Source: Balaenoptera acutorostrata
Lineage: Eukaryota > Chordata > Mammalia > Artiodactyla > Balaenopteridae
Length of the DNA stretch: 64,000 nucleotides
Direction: 5' to 3'
Assembly: GCF_949987535.1 (NCBI RefSeq)
Contig: NC_080067.1
Span: 2,356,001 to 2,420,000, forward strand
Position numbers and translations under genes: made by a program. The notes beneath the pieces were generated by a model that made no database searches, was not told where the DNA came from, and was given only the letters and a program-made list of their open reading frames with translations. Of this stretch, positions 35,983 to 46,520 are shown in pieces (positions within the stretch are counted from its first letter, which is position 1; the number at the start of each line of letters is the position of its first letter).

Positions 35983-36991
35983 CATTGCTAATTCCTAGAG
36001 AAATGAAAATCAAAACTACAAAGAGGTATCTCCTCACTCTGGTCAGAATGGCCATCCTCAAAAAGTCTATAAATAACAAATGCTGCAGAGGGTGTGGAGA
36101 ATAGGGAACCCTCCTACCCTCCTTGTTGGTAGGAATGTAAGTTGGTACAATTACTATGGAGAACAGTATGGAGGTTCCTCAGAAAACTAAAAACTACTGG
36201 GACTTTCCTGGTGGTCCAGGGGCTAAAACTCTGTGATAAACTAAGAGTTTGCATGCAGCAACTAAGATCCCGCATGCTGCAACTAAGATCTGGCACAGCC
36301 AAAAAAATAAATAAATATTTAAAAAAAGAAAACTAAAAATATAACTACCATATGACCCAGCAATCCCACTCGTGGGTATATATCTGGACAAAACTCTAAT
36401 TCAAAAAGATACATGCACCCCTATGTTCATTGCAGCACTATTCACAATAGCCAAGACATGGAAACAACCTAAATGTCCATCGACAGATGAATGGATAAAG
36501 AAGATGTGGTACATATGTACAATAGACTACTACTCAGCCATAAAAAAGAACAAAATAATGCCATGGGCAGCAACATGGATGGACCTAGAGATTATCATAC
36601 TAAGTGAAGACAGACAGAAAGAGAAGACAAATACTATATGATGTCACTTATGTGGGGAATCCAAAATATGACACAAATGAACCTATCTATGAAACAGACA
36701 CAGAATCACGGACATCGAAAACAGACTGGTGGTGGCCAAGGGGGAGGGGGTTGGGGGAGGGATGGAGTGGGAGTTTGGGATTAGCAGATGCAAACTGGTA
36801 TGTAGAGAATGGATAAAAAACAAGGTAGTACTGTATAGCACAGGGAACTATATTCAATATCCTATGATAAACCATAACGGAAAAGAATATATTAAAAAAA
36901 GAATGTATATATAGGTATAACTGAATCAGTTTCCTGTAAAGCAGTAATTAACACAACACTGTAAATCAACTGTGCTTCAATTAAAAATAAA
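35983..36991 (+). mobile_element. 5'-truncated L1 interrupted by a SINE
   Basis: L1 ORF2 C-terminus and 3'UTR of the same lineage as 222-962, split at 36194-36326 by a CHR-type SINE. The L1 reads continuously once the SINE and one copy of its duplication are set aside. A G4-capable tract lies at 36740-36761. ORF2 frames on either side are broken by stops. Confidence 0.92.
36199..36326 (+). mobile_element. CHR-type SINE nested in L1
   Basis: Head 'gggactttcctggtggtcca', then 'agagtttgcatgcagcaact' and two further 'catgcagcaactaagatc'-like units, ending 'ggcacagccaaaaaaataaa'. The L1 target AGAAAACTAAAAA is duplicated at 36181-36193 and 36327-36339, showing the SINE landed after the L1. Confidence 0.94.
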
Positions 36992-37089
36992 TCTGTGCTC
37001 TAACTGCCGTGTGTTACATGGTAAGTGCTCAGTTAGCTCTGTGCTGAGCAGATGAAAGCTTTCGCTTCTCACTTGGTTGCTCAGTGACT

Positions 37090-37258
37090 CCGTAACAGGC
37101 AGGGCGGTCATGATCAGTCCTATTACGAAGATGGAAAAAACTCCGTCTTAAAGAAGGTAAGCAAATGTCCAAAGGTAGCACAGTTCATACCTGCAGCTCC
37201 GTGTCTAGAATCCAGGACCTGGCAGCTCTCAGTCCAGGATTCTTCCCACTATAGCCCA
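37090..37258 (-). repeat. MIR relic
   Basis: 'ggtaagcaaatgtccaaagg', 'tagcacagttcatacctgca' and 'tctagaatccaggacctggc' followed by 'cttcccactatagcc' fit a diverged reverse MIR. Confidence 0.55.
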
Positions 37259-39189
37259 ACAGGGAGGTCCTGAGGTGGATGCAGTACATCGTGGAAGACG
37301 AGAGTCTGTAAAGCCAGTCTTAGTCCTGTTCAGAGCTGCCTGAGAATTTTGTGCTGCTGACATTAAATGGGCCGGATTTGAGAGGAATGAGCAGTAAGCT
37401 AAATAGTGACTGAACTGGAATCAGGTGGGAGAGAAAGGAAAAGACAGTAAAGGAAAACATTAAGTTCCTGAGAAACTGGGACAGGTTAAACCTGCGCAAA
37501 TCAGACGCGAGCAAAGCTACAGACATACTTGCTTGCCACAGGTGAGGCGAAAAGATAAGTAACAGGTGGTTTTAATCCAGTAGAGTTCCGTTATCAAGGC
37601 TTCAAGGCCGTTGTCAAATTCAAGACAGTCTGGGGTTGTTTTCTTCTCCTAGTTTTGGAGAGTCAGGGACACATTCACATCAGGAAAGATGGATATTCAG
37701 ATGGAGAGGGAGAGAAAGGAAGCTGGGATGATTCCCAAGGGGATAGGGGCTCAAATTCTCTTATGTTGAGGTTCCGCCATGCCCATGGCCTTGCCTTGGT
37801 TTGCTTTTAGGAGCTCAACTGGACCACTTCATTGCCAAATTCCAGATTTACAAACTCAAGGCTGTTTTTCAGTAAGTGGTGTGGGGTGGTGTTTTCATAC
37901 TCCACAGGACACGAATTGTCTCTTATTTGATTTAAAACACACATTGTGTTCTAGGAACTCTAGGCCTAGGGTCTGAAATGCCTCGGAAAACTCTAATCGA
38001 GCTCTGGCAGCTCTGAAGAACTTGGTTAAGGTCATCAGAGAAACAACTCTCCCATCAGTGCTTTCGAAGAACATCTCAGCCAGACGCCCTCTTTTTGCAG
38101 CCAGACTGGGCTGAGGCCCCCGTGGAGAGAGTCATCACACTCTGGTGATATAAGCAGAGACAGGAATGGGGCTGAGGGTGGCGGCTGGAACGAGGGTAAA
38201 CAAAAGCACGTGAAGGAAAACATCCAGGACTCAGTCCGAGAGAAACATTCACGATGCTTTCTCAAAGCAATTTCTTAACCTTATTTGAAAGGACACAGAT
38301 GCCTCTGGGCTGGGAGAAAGGCTGCAGAGCACAGCACTGAGGACCACTCCATGCAGGCAGGTGCACAAGGCCAGGAGGAAAGGATTCAGACGAAGATCCT
38401 TAATGGGTAAGGACTAGCCTGGGCATCCAGATGAGAGGCCCCCCAAACGACAGATCTAGGTGACCTGTCACCAAATCCGATGCAAGCACATAAAAGTCAT
38501 TAAGGAAATCAGATTTGTTTTTCTGCGATCGATAAACAATCAAAAGAGCAAATGGACAGAAGGGTGAGCACAAATGAGGATTCTAAGCTATAACGCCGAG
38601 TTTTCAAGGCGATGCTACAGGAGAAAAGCAAAGAGAGAAAAAAATATAGATTGGCAGAAAGCAAAAAAAAAGGGAGAGAAAGAAAAGAAGAAGAAAGGAA
38701 AACAGCAAGCCCCTCTCTACATCCCAATGAAAAGCAGAACAGAATGAAAAGCTACCTGGTTAAGCCTCTTTTTAGGAATGAATAGCTCATACTCACTAAC
38801 CAGTTTTAGCAAGGGTGAGGATATCCGAGGTTTAATTGGAAAAAATCTAGCATTGCACCAGAAGCCGTTCCTTAAAGCTAAGGCATTCAATAAAGCCAGG
38901 TTCATGTTTCTCCCACTTCTGTATTTGGAAACAGGAGCACAAAGCCTAATTGGCCAAATAAAGGAGCTGGAGGCCCCACAGAAAACCCTCTAAGCCCATG
39001 ATTGATGTCCACTGACACCTTGGGACAATGACACCATGGGAACCGGCAGAGGAGACACAGCATCCGTGACAAGGGGGTGCCCTGCCCAGGGCCTGCAGAG
39101 GAGACCCCAACGCAGTCACAGCCCTACATCAGGACAACGTGCTCTGGAGCTGCCACGTCTGCCCCGGAGGCATATTCCCAAACATGACA
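37259..39189. other. Single-copy sequence with purine-rich tract
   Basis: No gene or repeat is recognised. 38620-38706 is nearly pure A/G on the plus strand. Confidence 0.4.
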
Positions 39190-39420
39190 TTTCTATTTTC
39201 ATTCCTTCAATAACTATCTTTGCAGAGCCTCTGTGCGCCAGGCACTGCTGTTGGTGCTGAGCACGCAGCAGAGAGCACAGGAACTGAGTGCCTTCCCCCG
39301 GGCGTTTTACATTCGATGAACATTTACATTGTGGGGAGACGGGCAATAACCACGGAGACAACACTTAACACAGTGTTAGGCAGTGGTGAGTGCTCGGAAG
39401 GAGAAAAAGAGCAGGGTAAG
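39190..39420 (-). repeat. L2 relic
   Basis: 'ttccttcaataactatcttt', 'ctgtgcgccaggcactgctg', 'gcacgcagcagagagcacag' and 'gcaataaccacggagacaac' are the reverse of the L2 3' region. Confidence 0.65.
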
Positions 39421-39467
39421 GGGAGAGCAAAACCAGAGGAATTTTTCAGCAGGAAGTTAAACAGAGA

Positions 39468-40159
39468 CCCCAGTGTGGAGGTTCCTTAAAACACTAAAAA
39501 TACAGGTGCCATATGACCCCGCAATCCCAGTCCTGGGCGTATATCCAGAGAAAACCATAATTTGAGAGGATACATACACCCCAATGTTCATGGCAGCACT
39601 ATTTACAATAGCCAGGACATGGAAGCAACCTACATGTCCATCAACAGATGAACGGATAAAGAAGATGTGGTCCATAGATACAATGGAATATTACTCAGCC
39701 ATAATAAAGAATGAAATAATGCCATTTGCAGCAACACGGATGGACCTAGTGATTATCATACTAAGTGAAGTCAGACAGAGAAAGACAAATATCATATGGT
39801 ATCACTTATATGTGGAATCTAAAAAAAAATGGTACAAATGAACTTATTTACAAAACAGGAAAACACTCACAGACATAGGAAACAAACTAATAGTTACCAA
39901 AGGGGAAAGGGACGGGGAGGGATAAACTGGGAATTTGGGATTAACATATATACCCACTATTATATATAAAATGGATAACCAACAAGGAACTACTGTATAG
40001 CACAGGGAACTCTGCTCAATATCCTGTAATAACCTAAATGGGAAAAGAATTTGAAAAAGAATAGATACATGTATATGTATAACTTAACCACTTTGCTGTA
40101 CACCTGAAACTAACACAACATTTTAAATCAACTATATCCAATATAAAATAAAACAAAAA
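39468..40159 (+). mobile_element. 5'-truncated L1, second 3'UTR lineage
   Basis: ORF2 C-terminus (39584-39841 frame, with MEYYSAIIKNEIMPFAATRM) followed by the same 3'UTR type as 18563-18903. Short flanks AAACAGAGA at 39459-39467 and 40160-40168 are a probable target-site duplication. Confidence 0.92.
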
Positions 40160-40212
40160 AAACAGAGATGCCCTGCAACAGATACACATCCTCGTCCTCT
40201 GAAAACTCTCTG

Positions 40213-40755
40213 TCAGATACAGCCAAAGCCATTTTTGCATGTTTGGGAGGCTGTGATGGACTCAGAGCCCAGCTGACCGGCCTGACTGGTGTGGAGGCAA
40301 GGTGCTCTCAAGCAGTATGGACGGACTCTGGCTGTGGTGGCCCCAATGCCCCACACGTCCTGGGGTTTACGCCCTGTACAGACTGTCCTCTTGAGTGTGG
40401 CCTGGCCTGGCAGCTCCTTTTCACCTGAATCCGTAAGAAGGCCTGGTAGTTTCTGCTTCTGCACCCTGGGCCCTATCCTGAGCCCAACCTGCTGTGAGAA
40501 GCCCAAGCTAGTCTTACGGGGAGACCCAGAGAGGAAAATCCAGGCCCCAGGAGAGGTGGGTAGATCCTCCAGCTCCAGCAGAGCCAGCCTAGGCAACCCT
40601 GCATGCGGGAGGGCAAGCTGCTCTGAGGCAGGAGACAGACGGGCCCCAGGCTGAGCAGCATAACGCTGTCCCCTGTGGGCAGATGCTCCAAGATGAGATA
40701 ATGACAGGAGCAAGGAGGAGCTGAGCCCCGCTTGGACAGAAGATAAAAAGACCAC
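40213..40755 (-). other. Unexplained 180-codon open frame
   Basis: The longest open frame in the window outside L1 sequence. The predicted peptide is leucine/serine/glycine-rich, begins with a hydrophobic stretch (about residues 8-25) that could mimic a signal peptide, and has no domain I recognise. A 121-codon frame lies on the opposite strand over the same bases, typical of GC-biased non-coding DNA. It sits just upstream of a probable LTR. I do not call it a gene. Confidence 0.2.
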
Positions 40756-40829
40756 ACACCTCTAGTTCTCGAGGTCAAGGAGACCTTCCCGACTACGCGT
40801 GTGCAGAAAGGCTCCTGGGAGGTCAAAAG

Positions 40830-41400
40830 GGAGGGGGTGCCACCCCATAGTAGGTGATGCCAACCTTCCCATAGTCCTCTGTGCTAGAATCCATCTTGGC
40901 TAAAAGATGCGCATGCACATCGGGGAGGGTCCTAGGGCAGGTCAGGTGCGGAAAAAGAAGTGGGATAATTGGCCAAAGTCAACAAAGACCCGAAAGAGCT
41001 GCCCTGCATATGTGATTAAATCACCTCTTTACCAGGCTCCTCCTCATTAGGGAGGTTACCCACACCTTTTCTCTCCGGGGTGTGCATCTCTGCCTCACTT
41101 CTGTCTTAACTAAACAGTTTCTCTCTGTGCTCTCCCACTTGTTGTGCTGTGTCTCTAATAATAAACTTTGTACCTGTTTTCCAGTTTTTGCCTCCTTGAA
41201 ACATTCTTGCTTTCAAACGGGGCAAAAGCCAGGGCAACTTTTCTGCGAGCCTCTAGCCCTTGCTGGTCTAGTGGTTAGGATTCCTGGTTTTCACCCAGGC
41301 TACCCAGGTTCAATTCCTGGACAGGGAACTAAGATCCTGCTTCAGAACAACTCACTGCCATCTCCCTCAGATCAGCTCCACCCAGAGCTGCACACACTGC
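40830..41400 (+). mobile_element. Probable endogenous retrovirus LTR
   Basis: Features fit a gamma-type artiodactyl LTR: a promoter-side 'gattaaatcacctctttacc', 'ctccggggtgtgcatctctg', a U-rich 'aaacagtttctctctgtgct' segment and AATAAA at 41160-41165, followed by a U5-like 'cctccttgaaacattcttgc'. No gag/pol remnants were noticed next to it. Borders are not fixed, since no TG/CA ends or flanking duplication were found. Assignment is from memory of related bovine LTRs. Confidence 0.5.
41257..41328 (+). pseudogene. tRNA-Glu(TTC)-like sequence
   Basis: Exactly 72 nt, the usual tRNA-Glu length. It has an A-box 'tggtctagtggttagg', an anticodon stem CCTGG (41283-41287) pairing with CCAGG (41295-41299) around the loop TTTTCAC (anticodon TTC), and a T-arm CCAGG-TTCAATT-CCTGG. 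The acceptor stem has several mispairs, the B-box has A where G is usual, and no T-run terminator follows. The next bases ('ctaagatcctgc') resemble a CHR SINE body. It is therefore a tRNA-derived relic or SINE head, not a working tRNA gene. Confidence 0.7.
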
Positions 41401-41404
41401 AGAC

Positions 41405-41492
41405 TCAGGAGCAAAGAAATAGAATGGTTGATGTTGTAAACCACTACATTTGGTGGGTAGTTTTATTATTCAGCAGTAGTTAACCAAAACAC
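41405..41492 (+). mobile_element. 3' end of an ERVL/MaLR-type LTR
   Basis: 'gatgttgtaaaccactacat', 'ttggtgggtagttttattat' and 'cagcagtagttaaccaaaac' follow the conserved LTR 3' end also seen at 29140-29292. Confidence 0.45.
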
Positions 41493-42300
41493 TGACTTTC
41501 AATTTCAGGAACTAACATAATAACTTTTTATGCACAATTTTGGCTTGGAAAATCTGGGGTGGGGTTTAGACATTTTTCTTTTTTTTTTTTGGTTTTGCTG
41601 TCTTTGCCTTTGATTTTAAAATACCTCCTCATTTGAGGACATAAATTACTGGATCTCAAATAGGGGAAAAATATGTTCTGATTTAAAGCTTAAAAATAGA
41701 GATGTCTGCTATTAGGAAGACAAGAATACGTTTCTGCTGACCTATTCATCTCACGAGGGCCAAACTTCCATCCTGCCATAATTCTGTAGGTAGGAAGCTG
41801 AACTAGAGTTGACCTCAGTTAGCATTTCCCAACTCAAGTGACAATACCCCGCCCTGGAATTCCTGACAACACTATCAACCTCAGACAGCAGCCAGTTTCT
41901 GGCTATCCTCGGAAAGTGCTGGCAACAAAGTCTTGTCCAAACAGGGGACAAATCTGCCTAGCTTTATGCAAAGGAAAAGGAAAAGCAAAGCAATTAATTC
42001 ACCCTGGGGAAACATGCTGAGGCCATGCTTTTACCGGGTGCTGCAAAATGTCAGCTGCGGTCTCAGAGAGGATGCACCATCCTTCCCCTGTTCTCTGGCC
42101 CTTTCCACCTCCATCACGGGGGAAGGGCAGCAGATGATGAGGAGTGGGTGGGAGGACATTTAGGACATGAACGGGTGCTATAAACCAGGATATAGTGGGA
42201 ACGTCACTTCTTGAGGGCATTGATCTTAACTACATTTGTGTCACATACATCAAAGGTCACGAGAGGATACAACCCAAGGGGTCATCACGATGATCGATTG
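41493..42300. other. Unassigned single-copy sequence
   Basis: No gene or repeat is recognised. Confidence 0.4.
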
Positions 42301-42482
42301 CAGAGGTTCTCAAAGTGTGGTCCTAAGACCCGTAGCATCAGCAACACTGGGGAACTTGTTAGAAATGCAAAGTCTTGGGCCCCACCCAAGACTGACTGAA
42401 TCAAAGATTCTGGGAGGGGGGCCCAGTATTTAACAAGCCTGCCAGGTGCTTTTTGATGCACACTCAGGTATTGAAATTCTGG
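42301..42482 (+). mobile_element. MER20-like hAT-Charlie MITE
   Basis: Start 'cagaggttctcaaagtgtgg', then 'ggaacttgttagaaatgcaa', 'ctgactgaatcaaagattct', 'ttaacaagcctgccaggtgc' and a degraded inverted end 'ttgaaattctgg'. Same family as the reversed copy at 13200. The family name is from memory. Confidence 0.7.
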
Positions 42483-43246
42483 AAATAAACCCCTAAAACT
42501 TCTATTTATATGTGTTTGTAATTTAAAAAGGAGAAACATGAAGCGTTATTAACATTTACATGCAACCGACTCTCCTGTTCTCATTTGATTCTTATCTTGT
42601 GTCGTACGGGATAAGACATTTTCCACAACCCAAAGGATTTGAGATTATTATCACTACTCCTTCATTCACTTTCAGTCTATTTAAAAATATTACTCTTATG
42701 CCCAATGGCAGATTTACAAATTATATTATCTAGTTTTAATTTCACTAACCTGTTTCAAATGGCCAAGTGGCTTAAAGGTTTCCTGCAAAGAAACTGCCAA
42801 GCCGAAGCAAATAAGAAAACGGGCAGAGGTGACACTCTCACGATCTGCTCACACTTTTACGAGCCATGACATTGTCCCCACTATAAATATTGTTGAAAAT
42901 AATATCTTACTGAGTACCCAAATGAAATTTTATTTAATATAATGAAATTTAAAATATTTAAGATGTTGTTTGGTTTACCTAATGTCATTCCTTAAAATAT
43001 CTATTTTATATGGTCTGAGAATATAAAAATATATTAGCACAGAAGTACATTTGTATACATCCTGTGCGTATCTCGGGGACTCAGTCTAAAATACCTTTTA
43101 TTGATAGGATATACTGATATATTCTATTGAGCTCTTTTAAACAGAATTCTTCACAGCAGGTGTACAGGTATGCACAATAAATTCTGAAGATAGTATAGGC
43201 AAGTTATGTTTCTTATCCAGGGTAAGTGGAAGATATCAAATAGAAT
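42483..43246. other. AT-rich single-copy sequence
   Basis: No repeat or gene is recognised. Confidence 0.4.
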
Positions 43247-43261
43247 AGAAACAGTTTGGGA

Positions 43262-43525
43262 GAACGTGCTATCATTTATCTTGGATTAAACTCTCTGGAG
43301 TTTGACTGCCTTGAGAAATGTCCAAATCAAGAACAATTATAGATTTTTCTCACACCACATACACCATGAAACATTGAACAAATACTTCTTTTAGACTATT
43401 CAGAAGCTTAGAAAGGAAGAAAATTGTCTATTTAGTGGTCGCCAAAGCCAGTAAGATGGGAATACAGTATGATGTGTAGAAGAAAAATAAAGAGAACCAA
43501 GACTAGCAGTGAAAAAAAAAAAAAA
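43262..43525 (+). pseudogene. Short processed retrocopy of an unidentified transcript end
   Basis: A perfect 15-bp target-site duplication (AGAAACAGTTTGGGA; 43247-43261 and 43526-43540) brackets about 265 bp ending in a poly(A) run (43512-43526). AATAAA lies at 43486-43491, 21 bases upstream of the A-run, the spacing expected of a real mRNA 3' end. The body matches no L1, SINE or other repeat I know. It is therefore an L1-mobilised, 5'-truncated copy of a polyadenylated RNA, probably mostly 3'UTR. The parent gene is unknown, and short frames across it are interrupted. Confidence 0.82.
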
Positions 43526-43724
43526 AGAAACAGTTTGGGAATGGTGACACATGGGTACCTGTGTCTGGTATATAAATATGGAATACCCCAAATGGTTAAA
43601 CTTGACAGGATTAATGCCATAAAATTAGCAGAAATTGCTCCACAGACACAGTCACACTTGGGATTTCATATATTTTTATATATAAGATGTGATTTTTATC
43701 TATTTCAAATCAGTACTAAATCAA

Positions 43725-43785
43725 CCAACCCCATTTCACAGATGAGGAAACGGAGGCTTACCTAATTACATAAATATATCAAAAC
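43725..43785 (-). repeat. MIR fragment
   Basis: 'cccatttcacagatgaggaa' and 'acggaggcttacctaattac' are the reverse MIR core; the rest is lost. Confidence 0.6.
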
Positions 43786-44480
43786 TCTAAGGGAAAGATT
43801 TAAACTCTGGAGCATCTGTTGGATCCCATAACCTATTGCTATCAGGTGACTGATGGCCTGCGTGTGGCTTTTTAGCTTACGAAGCCTGTGAAGGTGGCGA
43901 TGGGAGATACAGGTGGGCTGAACAAGATTGGATCCAGCTTGGAGATTTGTGTTCACCACAGAGCTTGCAGGAATTCTCAGAAGACAGGGCCAGAGTGTCC
44001 TCAAAGTATCTGGACTAGTTGACAGTACGTCCAGAGAAGGTAGAACGTTCCTGAGAAGGGTTTGCTATGCTATCACCAGTGATATCACCTGGTTAATGGG
44101 ATTTGCCATGTATTTTGCAGGCAGTGAGTGAACCCGTGTGAATGATTGGAGTAGTCATTGTATTAATTTTTTCACAGCATCGCATAGATTCCCTTCTTCA
44201 TGAATTACAAATCTTGGGATGGTGTGGATTAAATGGGCTTTCAGGCCTTTTGCTGATTTTACAAAATGTCTAACCCTGAAGTTTCCATTATTACCACATC
44301 TTTTCACTGCTTTTGGGTGGCTAACTTAGACTCCCTTGTCACTGTGCCTGGAAAAATACGTTTCACCAAAGTGAATTTCATGAAAAAGTAATAATAAATG
44401 ATATAGAGAAAATAAAACTTCACTTAAAAATCTAAGTGTACCTAAAGACAGTATTCTTTGTGACCTATCATTGATGATTT
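43786..44480. other. Unassigned single-copy sequence
   Basis: No gene or repeat is recognised. Confidence 0.4.
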
Positions 44481-44495
44481 TCTTAAAACATTCTT

Positions 44496-44747
44496 TTATT
44501 TGTTTATTTATTTATTTATTTGGCTGCATCGGGTCTTGGTTGCGATACGTGGGATCTTCATTGCGTCATGCGGGATCTTTGGTTGGGGGGTGTGGGCTTC
44601 TCTCTAGTTGTGGCACGCGGGCTCTAGAGCACGCAGGCTTAGTTGTCCCATGGTGTGTGGGATCTTAGTTCCCCGACCAGGGATCGAACCTGCGTCCCCT
44701 GCATTGGAAGGCGGATTCTTAACCACTGGACCGCCAGGGAAGTGCCT
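44496..44747 (-). mobile_element. CHR-type SINE
   Basis: Reverse orientation: 'tttatttatttatttatttg' tail at left, 'gggatcttagttccccgacc' and 'agggatcgaacctgcgtccc' B-box region, and head 'ggaccgccagggaagtgcc' at right. A 15-bp duplication with one mismatch (TCTTA[A/G]AACATTCTT) flanks it at 44481-44495 and 44748-44762. Confidence 0.95.
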
Positions 44748-44762
44748 TCTTAGAACATTCTT

Positions 44763-46317
44763 ATCAAGTACCATTTTCAGGTGGGTGGCAGGGGCTGCTT
44801 TCAGGTGGGGTACCCTGTAGATGGGGAGAGGTGGCCAGCTCACAGGCTCCAGAGTGCCACCCAGTCTGGAGGCACATGCATTTTCCACCTATACTACTAA
44901 GGGTGCACCCCACAGCTCACCCGTTCAGAACTTGCCTGCCCATGCTTTCAACTCCCGGTACCTGGTACCTGGTAATATCAACAGCTGCAAATTGCATGAA
45001 CCTGGCCCTGGCTGTATGCAATGACCCATTGTTAGGCTCTGTATCTCGGTGGCTGAGCCCTGCAGGAGGAGAATCCACAGTAGATTCATGGTGTCCGTTT
45101 TAGAGCCTGGTAATCCGGTATGTTTTCCTGGTCCACCGGCTTCTCCATTCTCAATCACCATAATTATAAACCTTCTTTCCTGTCCTCAAACCTATATTCT
45201 CAGTGCTTCCTCTTCAGAACACTCATGATAGCTTGTATTGACCAATGTGGAAGATTAATAACTAACAGTTCTCTTACCAACTTGACTAGAGCCTCATGTG
45301 GGCTGAGCCGGCATCAATGTTGCTCACATAGACTCCCCCAGAGGGTTTCACCTGGGGTAGCTGCTCTAATATGCATTTGAATATTTACTGCTCAGGAGAG
45401 ATGAGTGGCTGCTTTCAAACTTTGACCCTTGGGCCCTGTCCCCCTCCAAATACCAGTGAGCCTTGGAGGGGGTCTCAAACAGCCTTGTCCAAACAGCTGT
45501 GTCAAAACATCCTGTGTTGATGGAGTTGTAATCAGTCCCTTCGAGCTTCCTGATTAACTGGTGAGGAACAACTGGGGCACAGTCTGCAGTGCCTACGGAG
45601 GTGGTAAGTGGTGTCCATGTTGACCTCGGGATGAAGTCTCTAAGGGCAAAACTGCCAGAGACTGGTGAGCTTCTCTGAGACGTACAGGAAACGGGAAGTG
45701 GAAATTAAAGGCAATAAATTCAAATAAAAATGCTAATTCATTTAGCCATCAATTTTTAATCATTTGACCATCTAATTAATGAATCAATTAGTTCTGTTTG
45801 GCCTGTGGCTCCTTCCTGAAAGCATTTGGGGCTGATGACAATAAAAGACACAAATAAAATAACCCTAAAAGTTACGAAAAATCAGAAGAAATGTTGGCTT
45901 TCTCTCCACTCCGTCTCAAGAAAATCCACGCAACCAGGAGAGGATGTTGCCCTCAGGAATATTCTAATATGACACAGATTAAAGAAATTACAAAAGGAAT
46001 TTAGAGACATGGCCAGATGAAAAAATAAATGGAGAAGGTATTGAAGTTTGATTCGAATAAGGGACCAGGCTGAAAGGCCCCATGGAGAGAGGCCTCAGGT
46101 GTCTTTGCTTTGGCCGCCTCTGACCAGACAGTCCCCAACTAAACCAGCAGCTGAGCACGGATGCAAAAAATGAACTCCACTGAGGTGGGTCAACTCCGGA
46201 TCAGAATAAACACTCCTCAGAGCCCACCCCAAAGGGCAGGCTTGTAGAGTCACGAGCTAGTTAAATGATGGTTAGTTCTGGAGAAGCTCTTTACACATCA
46301 AAAGCTAATGGATATAC
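44763..46317. other. Single-copy sequence with an AT-rich homeodomain-site cluster
   Basis: No transposon is recognised over 1.5 kb. 45710-45800 is AT-rich, with TAATTA at 45773-45778 and nearby 'gctaattcat' and 'tcaattag'. No supported gene. Confidence 0.4.
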
Positions 46318-46520
46318 CCTGACTTTGAACAACACAGTTTGAGCTACATGGGTCCACTTTACACGGATTTTTTTCACTTAACACATACTCCAGATCTGCA
46401 GTTGGTTGAGTCCCTGGATGCGGATGGGTAGATTTGGAGCAGGGCTGGCTGTAAAGTTATACGTGGATCTGTGCAGGGGTTGGCGCCCCTAACCCCAAGC
46501 ATTGTTCGAAGGTCAACTAG
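46318..46520 (+). mobile_element. Tigger/MER2-like DNA transposon relic
   Basis: The left end 'ctgactttgaacaacacagt' and the right end 'cattgttcgaaggtcaacta' are degraded inverted repeats. The interior has 'gggtccactttacacggatt', 'gcggatgggtag' and 'ggttggcgcccctaacccca', as in pogo-family MITEs. No transposase. Confidence 0.78.

Noticed and set aside
41257..41328. Functional tRNA-Glu gene
   Set aside because: Mispaired acceptor stem, altered B-box, no T-run terminator and SINE-like downstream sequence.
41082..41483. 133-codon plus frame
   Set aside because: It spans the LTR-like sequence and the tRNA-like segment, so there is no coding origin.
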